A stretch of DNA of 64,000 nt from Phialophora verrucosa. Its lineage: Eukaryota; Ascomycota; Eurotiomycetes; Chaetothyriales; Herpotrichiellaceae. Under the pieces are notes generated by a model. It saw only the letters and a program-made list of their open reading frames with translations. It had not been told where the DNA came from and did not search any database. Of the stretch, positions 20,472 to 29,773 are shown one piece after another. The stretch lies in NCBI GenBank assembly GCA_002099365.1, contig MSED01000009.1:1364001-1428000 (forward strand), given 5' to 3'. The translations under genes were made by a program, and so were the position numbers. Position 1 is the stretch's first letter. The number at the start of each line of letters is the position of its first letter.

Positions 20472-21899
20472 TCAACTCTCGTCTGTCCCATCAGAGTATA
20501 TCGGCCCCTCGTACTCGGAACCTGTCTGCTCCTCATCCCCCGACGTGGCACGAGCCACCTCCGCGTCCTCGCAGTGCCCGTCTCCGCCGACGCCGTCGAG
20601 CCCGTCCTGGTCATCCTCGTCGGCGGCCACAGACTGTTCATTATCCGCATCGAGGACTTCGGTGATAAAGCCAGGCCGAGGTTCGCCGTCGGCGGGGCCA
20701 CCCGGGTGTTTCTCTGCTTGAGCGCGGGTAGGTCGAGGGGCCGCGGCAGGGTGCTTGACGAGGGATGAGGCGCGACCACCACTGGCTTCGGCGCCGACCG
20801 CTGCGTTGCCAGGTGTACCGTCACTGTACCATCCGAGTAGGAGGGCATTTGGCGCGGGCGGCGGCTGACCTCCGAAGGAGTGGCCGAAACTGTCGAAACT
20901 GGCTGGCACGGTCGGCTCTAGCTTTCCGCGTCGCTCGGCGATTTGGCGCTGTGCGCGGCCTGGCTGTGGCGGCGGGACGGTGTCGGTATGGGAGATGTTT
21001 GCTCGACCGCCGACGTCGCGCCCCGCGAAGGCTGGCGACGGCGTCACTCCCCGCACTTTCTTTGCTCGACGTGTGCGCCCCTTGACCCCCTTGGTGGGAC
21101 CTGGCACAGCCTCGCGGTCGCCCTGGTCACGGCCATCGCTCACGTCGAGCATCACTTCGTCCTCTGACAGCTTTCGCTTCCGCGATTTCCCGGCTGCGTG
21201 CCCCGCGACGATATGGCCGCCGTCGACCCCAGCGTCTTCCCCTGAAGTGTCGTGGTTGGGAGTGTCGGACGAGCCTGGCTCTGGCATGCTGAGGTAGGGA
21301 GTGAGCTCGTCTCCGAGTTCGAGAAGGTCGGCCATTGCGAACTTGTCCTCCACCAGGAGCTCCACGGTCAGGTAAGTGTAGCACTCGGCCGCGCCCGGTA
21401 TCTCCATGCCTTGGATGTGTGTCACGGTGTTGGCCTGTCGAGCGATTTGGTCTCGTTCCTCCGCCCCTGGGTCGCCGCGTGCCTTGGTTTTCAGCTCCGC
21501 AAGCGCTTTCTTGCGCGTCTCCAGCTGCTCTCGCACGGTCCTCGCGGCGTGGACGAAGTGTTGGAACATGGTCTTTGCATGAGGGCTGATGTCCAGTTTC
21601 TCTCGAACCTTCTCCGCCAGGGCGTCGAGGCTGTCTCGGTGCTTGATGAAGGGTTTGATGCTCTTCCACTTTCCGTAAACGAGGCTGAAAGTGGACAACG
21701 AAGTGTACGACGTCGGCATGGCCGCGACGAGGTTCTCGAGTCTGGCGATGGAGGTGCGGGCCTGGCGAACCCCGTCGCTGGCGGAGAGCACAGGTGGAGG
21801 GGACGATGGTGCCGCGCGGGCGCGCTCCAGGGCGTGTGCGGCGGAACTGGGTGTGAGCGTCGTGCGGTGCCCGTTGCGAGCACCCCGTGGGAACGCCAT
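20472..21899 (-). CDS. Hypothetical nuclear-type protein
   Basis: 475 residues from the ATG at 21,899 (MAFPRGARNG). The frame is open upstream, but the upstream part reads as promoter/leader and the chosen ATG is in good context. Residues about 45-190 are helical with heptads (SIARLENLVAAMPTSY..., VREQLETRKKALAELKTKA) and a compact end (AAECYTYLTVELLVEDKFAMADLLELGDELTPYL). The rest is disordered, with a nuclear-type signal (KSRKRKLSEDE), a further basic patch (RTRRAKKVRG) and an acidic Glu/Asp-rich C-terminus. No family recognised. It is divergent from the Rap1-Myb/His-Me gene at 22,716, sharing an 816-nt intergenic region. Confidence 0.7.
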   Translation of the reverse strand: MAFPRGARNGHRTTLTPSSAAHALERARAAPSSPPPVLSASDGVRQARTSIARLENLVAAMPTSYTSLSTFSLVYGKWKSIKPFIKHRDSLDALAEKVREKLDISPHAKTMFQHFVHAARTVREQLETRKKALAELKTKARGDPGAEERDQIARQANTVTHIQGMEIPGAAECYTYLTVELLVEDKFAMADLLELGDELTPYLSMPEPGSSDTPNHDTSGEDAGVDGGHIVAGHAAGKSRKRKLSEDEVMLDVSDGRDQGDREAVPGPTKGVKGRTRRAKKVRGVTPSPAFAGRDVGGRANISHTDTVPPPQPGRAQRQIAERRGKLEPTVPASFDSFGHSFGGQPPPAPNALLLGWYSDGTPGNAAVGAEASGGRASSLVKHPAAAPRPTRAQAEKHPGGPADGEPRPGFITEVLDADNEQSVAADEDDQDGLDGVGGDGHCEDAEVARATSGDEEQTGSEYEGPIYSDGTDES

Positions 21900-22715
21900 G
21901 ATGGATTGGGAAGGATTGTGGTGGAGGAAAGACAGATCTGCAGTTGGAGGGATTGAGAGAGGTGGAAAGCGTTGGGCGGTGGAAGAGGCTCTTAAAAGTA
22001 GCAGTTTGGCAGCAGCTTTACGCCGCGTGTTTGCTGCCAATGCCGGCTCCTTATCGACCAGGCAGCTGCAGCTGTTGGCCTTCACGCGCGCAAAGGAGGC
22101 AGCCACGGAACAAAGGGTCGCTTGGGCCCCGTCTGGCTTGTTCTCCCGCACGCAAACAGCGGCCCTTGAGTCGTACACAACCAACGGGGAATGGGGACAG
22201 GCAAGGGCGGAGGGGAGGGAGGGCTTCGCCTATGCCCTGCCTTCTCAGTTGGCCGCAGTTGACTGTGTCTCGGTCGGGATCCTCAGTCAAGTGCCAGCTC
22301 TACTAACCTTGACCGTCCCGTTCTCAGGGTGGTTCGAGGCTGGTCGCGCGTCAACGTGTGTCGCCGTGTTTTCTCTTCCAGCTGGTCGGAATTCTTGGCC
22401 GCCGCACCCTTACCGCCGGCGAGGAACAGGAAGTCTCCCCCCGTGGAGAGGATCGACGGTATGGTCGCCCCGTAGGGCCGCCGACACACCCTCCTCGTCC
22501 GAGCGCTCGTCCTGGCCCTGCTACGCTGTTGAGAGTGGCGTGAGTGGGGACAAAGGCGATTGTAATCTGGACTGCTCACCTGCGCACCGCAAGATCTGGA
22601 TCTGGACCGGCTACCCGTGAGGGTATAAGGTGTCGTCTTCGCCGCGACACCTCCAGCTCTCCAGCACCAAAAAAATCCATCGTCGAGGTGCCCTTTCCAC
22701 GGTGCACGCCCTGAG
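21900..22715. promoter_or_regulatory. Divergent promoter region with TATA box
   Basis: Lies between two divergent genes. GGTATAAGG at about 22,622 is about 93 nt before the ATG at 22,716. No other gene is supported here; open frames are antisense shadows. Confidence 0.45.
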
Positions 22716-25198
22716 ATGGATTCTCCGTCGGCAACGTCCAAGGTCAGCGTCCTGCCAGGACCTTTGGCTTCGCCGCTTACTGACCCCGACATAGTTCACC
22801 CGATCGGACGCGGCGAAACTCGCGCGACTCAACGAAACGGGCACCCGAGTGGTTGATGGACGGTTGGTGAACATGTTCGACCAGCCGTCCGGCATCGGAA
22901 GACCCATCCAGCCAGATCGACAGCGCAGAACGCATCGTGACTTTACGCCCGAGGACGACGCGTCGCTTTTCGCGCTCCTCGCCGCCGCGGAGAAGGAGGG
23001 AACACAGCGTGGCGACAACGTTTTTCAGCAGCTGGAGTCGACGGTAGGCCGGCCTCTCTCCCTCGCTCTGAGGCCACACGGTGCAGGCGTGCGAATGACC
23101 GTCGCTGACCGCCGTCCAGCGGCCCAACCACAGCTGGCAAGCCTACGAGAATCGCTTCCGGAAGAACAGACAGACGTCGGACAGATACCTCGACGAGGAC
23201 CAGCCTTGGGAAGCACCTTGGCCCGGCCTGTACGACGATGCAGGTGCCGATCGGTCGCACCGCCCACGGCCCCGCCCTGCCGATCCTGCCCCTGCCAGAA
23301 GTACGAGCCGGGGGGAGTCAAGCCGCAGCTACAGCTCACTGCGGGCCGACATCATGCGCAACATCTACTTCAGGCTCGGCGTGGCGAACGAGAGGGAGCT
23401 GGGAGATCTCCTCCACGACGGCGACCTGGTGGAGCGCATCGAGGAGTATCGTCGCGATCTCCTCCTCAAAGAGCAAGCACACGAGGCAGCACGGGCCCTG
23501 GGCGGCCGGTCCATTGAGAAAAGCATTCCCGGTCGATCTCAACACGAGTGGAAAATCAGTCGCGTCCTGGCAGAGCTGCAGAACCCTCGATCCAGGTTTA
23601 CCGGTGCCGACGTCGACAAGTCGAGCTGGACCGCCGACGATCACGACACCCTCTTTATGTCCCACGTCTGTCTGGACGCCAGTGTCGGGAAGGGGCCTTG
23701 GAGTTGTCTGGGAGGGGTGGGCCACCGACAGCAGGTGTGCGACCGGGCCTTCTGGCTGATGACCTGGCTGCGGTGGCTCCACAAGCCGTCCGAGGGGCAA
23801 GGCGACGAGGCCAAGCGGCTGCGGCGCGTGAAGCAGGAATGGCTGGACCAGCTGGGCCGTGGCCCGGCTCGGGGGCGCGATACGGGAGGACTCGCCGACT
23901 CTGGCCTCGCCGGCGTCGCAAGTGACGACGTCGCTTCTGGACCCGTGGGTGACGTCCCAGAGGCTGGCTTCCGCGACCCTGGAGACCCCTCCGCGGCCGC
24001 CAGAGACGGTCGTGTGGCCGTGGCCTTCGCAGACCAAAGCCCAAGTGCGGACATGGACGTCGACCTCGACCCGCCCATCGGTGAACGTGACCACGGGACG
24101 GCCGGCACGCCGCCGAGAGTGCAGCTGGGTCAGGTTCGTGGCCACTCGTGGCTCACGTCCGACGCCTGCCGGGCTTTCCGCAACCAGCAGAAGAGAAGAC
24201 TCGCCAGCTGGGGGGTTTCGGAGCAGCACTCGGGGACGTGTGTGCTGGTGCCGGAGGCGTGGGCTCGTGCGGATCCCCGCGAGTTGTTGGCCTCGTTCGA
24301 TCCTGCTCGGTGCCCAAAGTCAGAGAAGATGGAACAGCGACTTCACTTTACCCTCGGGGACGTCACCACCGCGTGGGCTCGCGCCGCGGTGTGGTTCAAC
24401 GACTGGCCTCGGTCGGGAACCGACCTGGACACTTTCAACGCCAACAGGGACAGTTCCATTTCGCCGATGCACGCTTCACACCTGTGTCACCACGGGGCCT
24501 GCATCAACCCCAACCACATCGTGTACGAACTGGGCAGCGTCAACAGCGCCCGGAGCTGGTGTATGGTCGCGGCGCGCGTGCTGCGAGAGTTCGGCCACCC
24601 AGTGCCCGAACACTGTCTTCGGCACCGGGACCGACCCTGCATGTTGCAGCACGCGGCGCTCACCACCACCGAAGCTCTCTGCATTCAATTCCACGTCCTC
24701 GGTCTTGCCGTCGGCGGTGGCGACTCCGACACGTCGCCCCTCGAGCGTCCGTCGGATCACCCCGAGCACTACGCAACTTTCGAGCCCCGCCTGCCTCTGC
24801 AGATGCCCGCACCATCGGTACGGGTGGACACGACTTTACTGGTCGCGCCGTCGGGGGGAGACGCCACGACCACCGAGATGAGCGCAAGGTTTCGGTTGAG
24901 GTGCCACCTGTGTGAAGATTCCAGGCGCGCCTGGGCGAAACCCACGACAGCCTGGGCCCACATCATCGTCCACCACCCTGACCACCCGCACGAAGAACGA
25001 GTGCGTGAGATCCAGAGAATCGCCGAGGAGTATGCAGCGTGGGCGGAAGCGCGATTTTACTACTTGCCGAGCCACAATCCCGAGACGTGGGCGAAGATTG
25101 AACAGACGCGCTCTCCAGGTTTCACCTGGGAGGTCGTCGAGTCGTGGCGCCTGCACGAGGCGCGGTTCTACCAGCGTCAAACCGGGGGGGAGCGCTGA
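22716..25198 (+). CDS. Rap1-type Myb and His-Me endonuclease-like fusion
   Basis: Three exons: 22,716-22,742, 22,795-23,043 and 23,120-25,198. The introns are GTCAGC...CTGAC...CATAG and GTAGGC...CTGAC...TCCAG, both phase 0; 784 residues. Residues 57-107 (RDFTPEDDASLFALL...RPNHSWQAYENRFRK) match the Myb-type domain of Rap1/TERF2IP telomere proteins, including the FTxEDD start and HSWQ-RF-K end. Splicing at 23,044-23,119 is what completes this domain. Residues about 540-605 match the zinc-binding loop of His-Me (HNH-superfamily) homing endonucleases: SHLCHHGACINPNH, then NSARSWC and a CLRHRDRPCMLQH pair (C548, C553, H558, C573, C591, C599). A C2H2-like element follows (C687, C690, H706, H710). 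No BRCT or Rap1 C-terminal domain seen. The likely role is a DNA-binding protein, possibly a nuclease; catalysis is inferred only. Confidence 0.85.
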
Positions 25199-25789
25199 AG
25201 CATTGCGTCGTCCATTGCACCGACGCGGATAGAGAAGGCCCTGGCAACGGTCGATATGTAGCTTGTCAGGACCCGCCAGGTCGCGCCTTCGTCGGGCGGG
25301 GCTGCGTCGACGGTGCTGGACGTCTTCCCTGCCGGAGAGTGCGACTCTCGAACGGTGCCGCCCTGCGGTGCGTGTGTGGTGCCTCTCGGGGGCCGTGTAT
25401 CAGTCCGTGTCAGAGCCGACGTTCTTCCGCATGAGGGTAAAAGTTCGGATGGTCGTTATCCCGTATGAGTCTGAACTAGTCCGTGCAAACGCACCGCGCA
25501 ACGGTGAAACGCCCAGAATCCCCTCGCTCTTCATGGCGGCCAAAACAGCTTCATTGGTCCGTGTGACGAATGGCGCAGTTGGATAGGTCTCAAGCGCCGC
25601 GCGCCGCCAGAAGACGAGGTGCGGTACCAGGTGTATATGCAGACGGTCCAGCTGAGGTGTTCCGACTACCTGGCGCCGTTGAAAGGATCATGCATTGTGT
25701 GCGCGTAGAGCTTGCCTGCCACGATCGTCCGATGCGCAGCCCGAAATGCTAAGCGTAGGTCTTGGCACCACTGCCCATGCATCTTCTGT
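25199..25789. other. 3' flank, nothing recognised
   Basis: No gene supported between the Myb/His-Me gene and R2 copy 2. Confidence 0.4.
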
Positions 25790-26045
25790 ATTATTGCACA
25801 CCGACCCTGCTGCATCCTCGCAAAGACGTGCTGCGTGTGTGTCTGTCTTAGAACCCTAGTTCGAAGATAAGTCAGTACTCTCTACCATAAAAAGGCGCAT
25901 ACGAGGTAGAATCGATCCACATTCAGCCCCTGCCACTGTTGCACGACACGGATTAATGACAAGCAAAGTGTGGAGAAACGCCTGCACAGTAGGTAGAGTA
26001 ACGGGATCTCACACGCTCACACTGGCTGTCAGTATCTCTGGCTAC
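25790..26045 (+). repeat. R2 dispersed repeat, copy 2
   Basis: Aligns directly with 32,712-32,968 and, as reverse complement, with 5,045-5,262. Shared blocks include TGTGTGTCT, GAACCCTAGTTCGAA (GAT or ATG), AAAAAGGCGCAT, AGAATCGA, GCCACTGTTGCA and GCCTGCACAGTA. It lies about 590 nt after the gene ending at 25,198. Confidence 0.7.
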
Positions 26046-26581
26046 CTGCGGGAATACATACAGACTACTGGTCTCTGTGACGCGGACCGATGGCAGCGAA
26101 GATGTACGTTGTTGGGAACATGGCTCGGCTAGGGCAATGAATCTGTTGGCCGCGGAGGGACCATGGATTGTGACGTGCATACTTCATGACAACTCGGTCT
26201 CGTGACGTAAGCTTGCTACATGTTCGTGACCGACAGGTACACTACGCCGTTATGGATCCGACCCGTCCTGTTGGCCCGGAACGGCCGCCCTGGTCGAGCA
26301 TCGTCGCCCGGAGAACGGCAATCCACGTTTCCATCCACACGCCGAGAGCGACCGGCAAGGACAGTCTTGTCTCTCACGACTTCCCCCTGCTTCCTGATCT
26401 TCTAGGGCACGCCCACCGACGTCGACACGGTGCAGAGGGGCCCGGCCTCTTTGTCATCCGCAACCCGACCGATCCTCGCGTGACGAACCCGGGATGGGCG
26501 TGGGCGAAGTGCCGACGAACGACGCCCATCAACGACAAACGCCATTTGAGGTGCTCGAGAGGAGTCGCGGCGGCATTTTTT
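26046..26581. other. Intergenic, nothing recognised
   Basis: No gene supported. It is the 3' flank of the minus-strand gene that ends at 26,582. Confidence 0.4.
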
Positions 26582-27259
26582 TTAGGGGCGATGGGCATGC
26601 GGCACGGATGACGGTGTGGGAGGCAGCGCCGGCAACGTAGATCCACCGGGGGTCTGTCTCTCCAGTTCGGGCAGGGCACGCGCGTCGTCTGAGGCAGCGG
26701 CGTGGTCAGAGGGAGGGACAAGAGAGCATCTCGGCTCGGCTCTGTCCAGCGAATGTTGCAAGTCCACCCACAGCGTGGTGAAGACCAGCAGGTGTTGCTC
26801 GAGGCCGTCGCGGCGCTGATCAAGGTCACGTCTGACAGATGAACCATGATCCTCCGACAAGCACTTCCTGACCCACGTAGAGACGAACCGGATCGTGGCT
26901 GCCAGTGCCGATTCGATCTGTCCCGCGACCCGTCTGTGCATGGAAGCTCTGAGATCATCGTGCGCTCCCAGATCACCATGGGCCGCCCGGTCGCGCGGTG
27001 AAGTGCCGAGATCGTTGTCCACGACCAATGTCAAGACATGGCGGACTCGCGCCACCAGTCCCACGACGTCAATGTCTTCGTGGCTGGGAGTCTCGCCTTG
27101 AGGGCGCTCGAGTAGCGTCGACAGGAGGGCGGTGAGCTGGTCGCGATGTGCAAGGTAGTCCTGAGGGCCGTCCTCCACACTCTGCTCGAGGGAAACCAGC
27201 CGGTGGTGCACGCGCCGAAGGAAGCCGGCCAAGCCGGCAGATGGTGTAGGGAAGACCAT
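26582..27259 (-). CDS. Hypothetical helical protein
   Basis: 225 residues from the ATG at 27,259. Residues 1-165 are almost entirely helical (AGFLRRVHHRLVSLEQSVEDG, DQLTALLSTLLERPQ, VVGLVARVRHVLTLVVDNDL, AGQIESALAATIRFVSTWVRKCL, LEQHLLVFTTLWVDLQHSL), with a disordered Pro/Ala-rich tail. No membrane segment, no known family. The helix pattern is reminiscent of the second domain of the protein at 12,061-13,572, without convincing sequence similarity. Opposite strands are open but not protein-like. Confidence 0.6.
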   Translation of the reverse strand: MVFPTPSAGLAGFLRRVHHRLVSLEQSVEDGPQDYLAHRDQLTALLSTLLERPQGETPSHEDIDVVGLVARVRHVLTLVVDNDLGTSPRDRAAHGDLGAHDDLRASMHRRVAGQIESALAATIRFVSTWVRKCLSEDHGSSVRRDLDQRRDGLEQHLLVFTTLWVDLQHSLDRAEPRCSLVPPSDHAAASDDARALPELERQTPGGSTLPALPPTPSSVPHAHRP

Positions 27260-29773
27260 CGTGCCAAATGCCCGTAGAGGTGGGCCGCGTAAGTAAGGTC
27301 AATTGGGCGTGGCGAGGGTGGCGGAGAGAGGAGAGAGGGAGGGTTGGCCCGGGGAAAGTGAAATACGTCAAGGACTGGCCAGGTACGGACGGTGAACACG
27401 ACACTGGCCTTCGCTGTCTCGGGAGGCGTCAGGGACGTTCGCGGTGCTGGCCACTCCCCGGAGTCATGGTTCGTGTCGGAACAAAGACTCTAGGGGGCGT
27501 CCAGGCTGGCGGTGGCCAGCGCTCATGCCACGACCTTGCGCCGAGCTGCCTCGGCACCGTCGCGGGTTTTAGACATGACCGTTGCGGGTCTGACACGGCA
27601 GGAAAGACGATCTTCATCGTTTGTTCGGAAAATGACGTGGCGCCTTGCGACGGCAGCGTGGGAGGCAGACGAAGCCGGGAGGTTGTAGATGTCCGAGGTG
27701 ACCGCTGAGAGGTATCCTCGAGGTCAGCCAGTGCACGGCCTGCGACGACTTCCTGCTTCCACACGACACCCGCCCAGACAGTCACCAGCGCGCTGAGGTC
27801 GACCTCCCCCGGCCGGACCCCTTCCAAGACCGTCGCGGCGACTTGCCTACGGGTACCCGAGACACGATTCACAATCACCGAGACAGGGGCCGCGTGTTCT
27901 CTCGGCTTCAGCGTTCGTTTGCTGTGATGGGACCATCTTCCACGCGTCGACGGGTCAAAGGAGACGGGTTTGAAAGTTTGGATGATCAGGCCAGTACGTC
28001 CCAACGTCCCCTCGGTGCCCCTTCGGCGCTCCTGAGGGGTGCTTTGGTGCCACGTACACTCTCTTGTCTCCCGCCGGCGCTCATACCTCACATGCCTCAT
28101 TGGCGAATTCCGCCGTGACCGCCGGAGCTGGCGATGCATGGCGTCCGAGTGTGGCCGCAGGGCACATGGCATGGGTGGCTTTGCCGAGCCGAGTAGAGAC
28201 CTACAGGTGCAAGCGGCCAGTCTCGCGCCGTGGAGTGGTTTGGAAGAGATGGCTGTGCGGAGCGACAGACCCTGACAGACATCACCGGTACTGTTGCGCT
28301 CAAACCTTGCTCGCGACCCAGAAGTTGGGTGCTCGGGAAGGCTGTTGTCTCTCCGAGGCTGGCGCTTCTTTGACCACATATGATGGCCGCTGGTGTGAGC
28401 TGGAAAAGTTGTTCGCGCGCGAGGACGAGACGAAAGGAGCGGTGGTGGAAACAACTCGGCGGTGGGCTCCAGAACCGGTACCAACGGAGCCTGCCCGACG
28501 ACATGATGTTTGCGTCAGGTGCTTCGTGGTCGACGTCCCGTTGGGGCGTGGTTGCGGCGTTGAGTGGCACCAATCGCCAGACATTTGGTGAGGCGTCGAC
28601 GTCCACGGCGAGGAGGTCCAATCAGGCCCGTCACATACAGTAGGCACGAGGTTGAGACGACCAGGATGAGCTTCGATCTGTGGCTACGCGCGGTCGGTTT
28701 CTCTCCGCCTCGTACCCTTGGCATCGGATTCCGCACTCTCGGAGCTCCTGATGTGCGCGAAGCGTACGAGGCAATGTGAAGATGGACAATCTCGGCGCTT
28801 CCATCGATCGCGTGATGTAGACTCTCGCGCTGACCGTGACAGCAGGTCCGAGGTGGGCACAACGACGGCCGGCATTTTAACTGCAGGGTAAAGCGGTGAC
28901 AAGTGGGCGACGAGCTGAGGAATGGGTGGATCATGACCTGGCACCCGTGAGGACGCGTTTCGACAGAAGTCATGTCTTCGCCCTGGTCCCACAGGCCGTC
29001 GATACAATGAAAGATGCTCTACTTGGACGGGTCGTGTCGGACGACGAGGCAGCACTGTCCCACACCTAGTGGCACACTGCCTGGTCATTCTTGGGCCGCT
29101 TTCCAAGTCCAACTGCGTCGCATGCTGCCACGTCTGACTGGAGCACGTGGGGGGCACGATCCCTGGCAAGGTGCGCACGCCAACACGCAACCCGCCGAGC
29201 CGACGATGTCGATTGACACCAAAGGTTGACCGTCGGAAGGATGCTCAGATGCGGTTGCCAGCGACCTGTACACCCGTCGGCGGCCCATGGTGGCGGTCAG
29301 TGGTTCTTCCAGACTACAAGTGCAGGGCGGTGAGTATGTCCTGCAGGGACCCGGCCAGCATCCACCCGACGATGCCCTCATCCGCCCGTTTCGCTCCCGG
29401 GTCCGAGCGCCATGTGGTCAAGTTCAACGCGCGGCCAGCAGAGCGGTGTCCAGGGCCACGACGATGCCTGCACGGTCTCTGGCCGAACACCCTGACAGCG
29501 GTTTATCACACACCTCTTCCCTTCGACGGGAGTTGTCCCTCAGGCTCGTCCGTCTCCGCGGAGTTCTCTCGTCGTGCTGGGGAAAAGCTGTGGGCGGACC
29601 TACAGGCACGAGACTTCCATCGACGGCGACCGTTTGAGACAGGGGAAAGGTCTCGTTGTCGCCGCCAGGTGCCTCGTGGACCCCTGCGACGCGGTATTGA
29701 CGTCCCGTCGCAGTCAGGCTCCCTCTGATCGCTCCTGGCGCGGTGGCAGGCAGCTGACGACCCATCCGTCACC
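27260..29773. other. Unresolved stretch, possible decayed or spliced gene
   Basis: Minus-strand frames contain protein-like runs at about 27,690-27,890 (VIVNRVSGTRRQVAATVLEG...SALVTVWAGVVWKQE), 28,150-28,600 and 28,780-28,950, in different frames. I could not link them with credible introns. Either a spliced minus-strand gene or a degraded one may lie here. The last few hundred bases are the promoter side of the SNF2 gene. Confidence 0.3.

Noticed and set aside
21691..22620. 309-codon plus-strand open frame
   Set aside because: Antisense of the start of the gene at 20,472-21,899 and of its promoter.
23336..24229. 297-codon minus-strand open frame
   Set aside because: Antisense of the Myb/His-Me gene.
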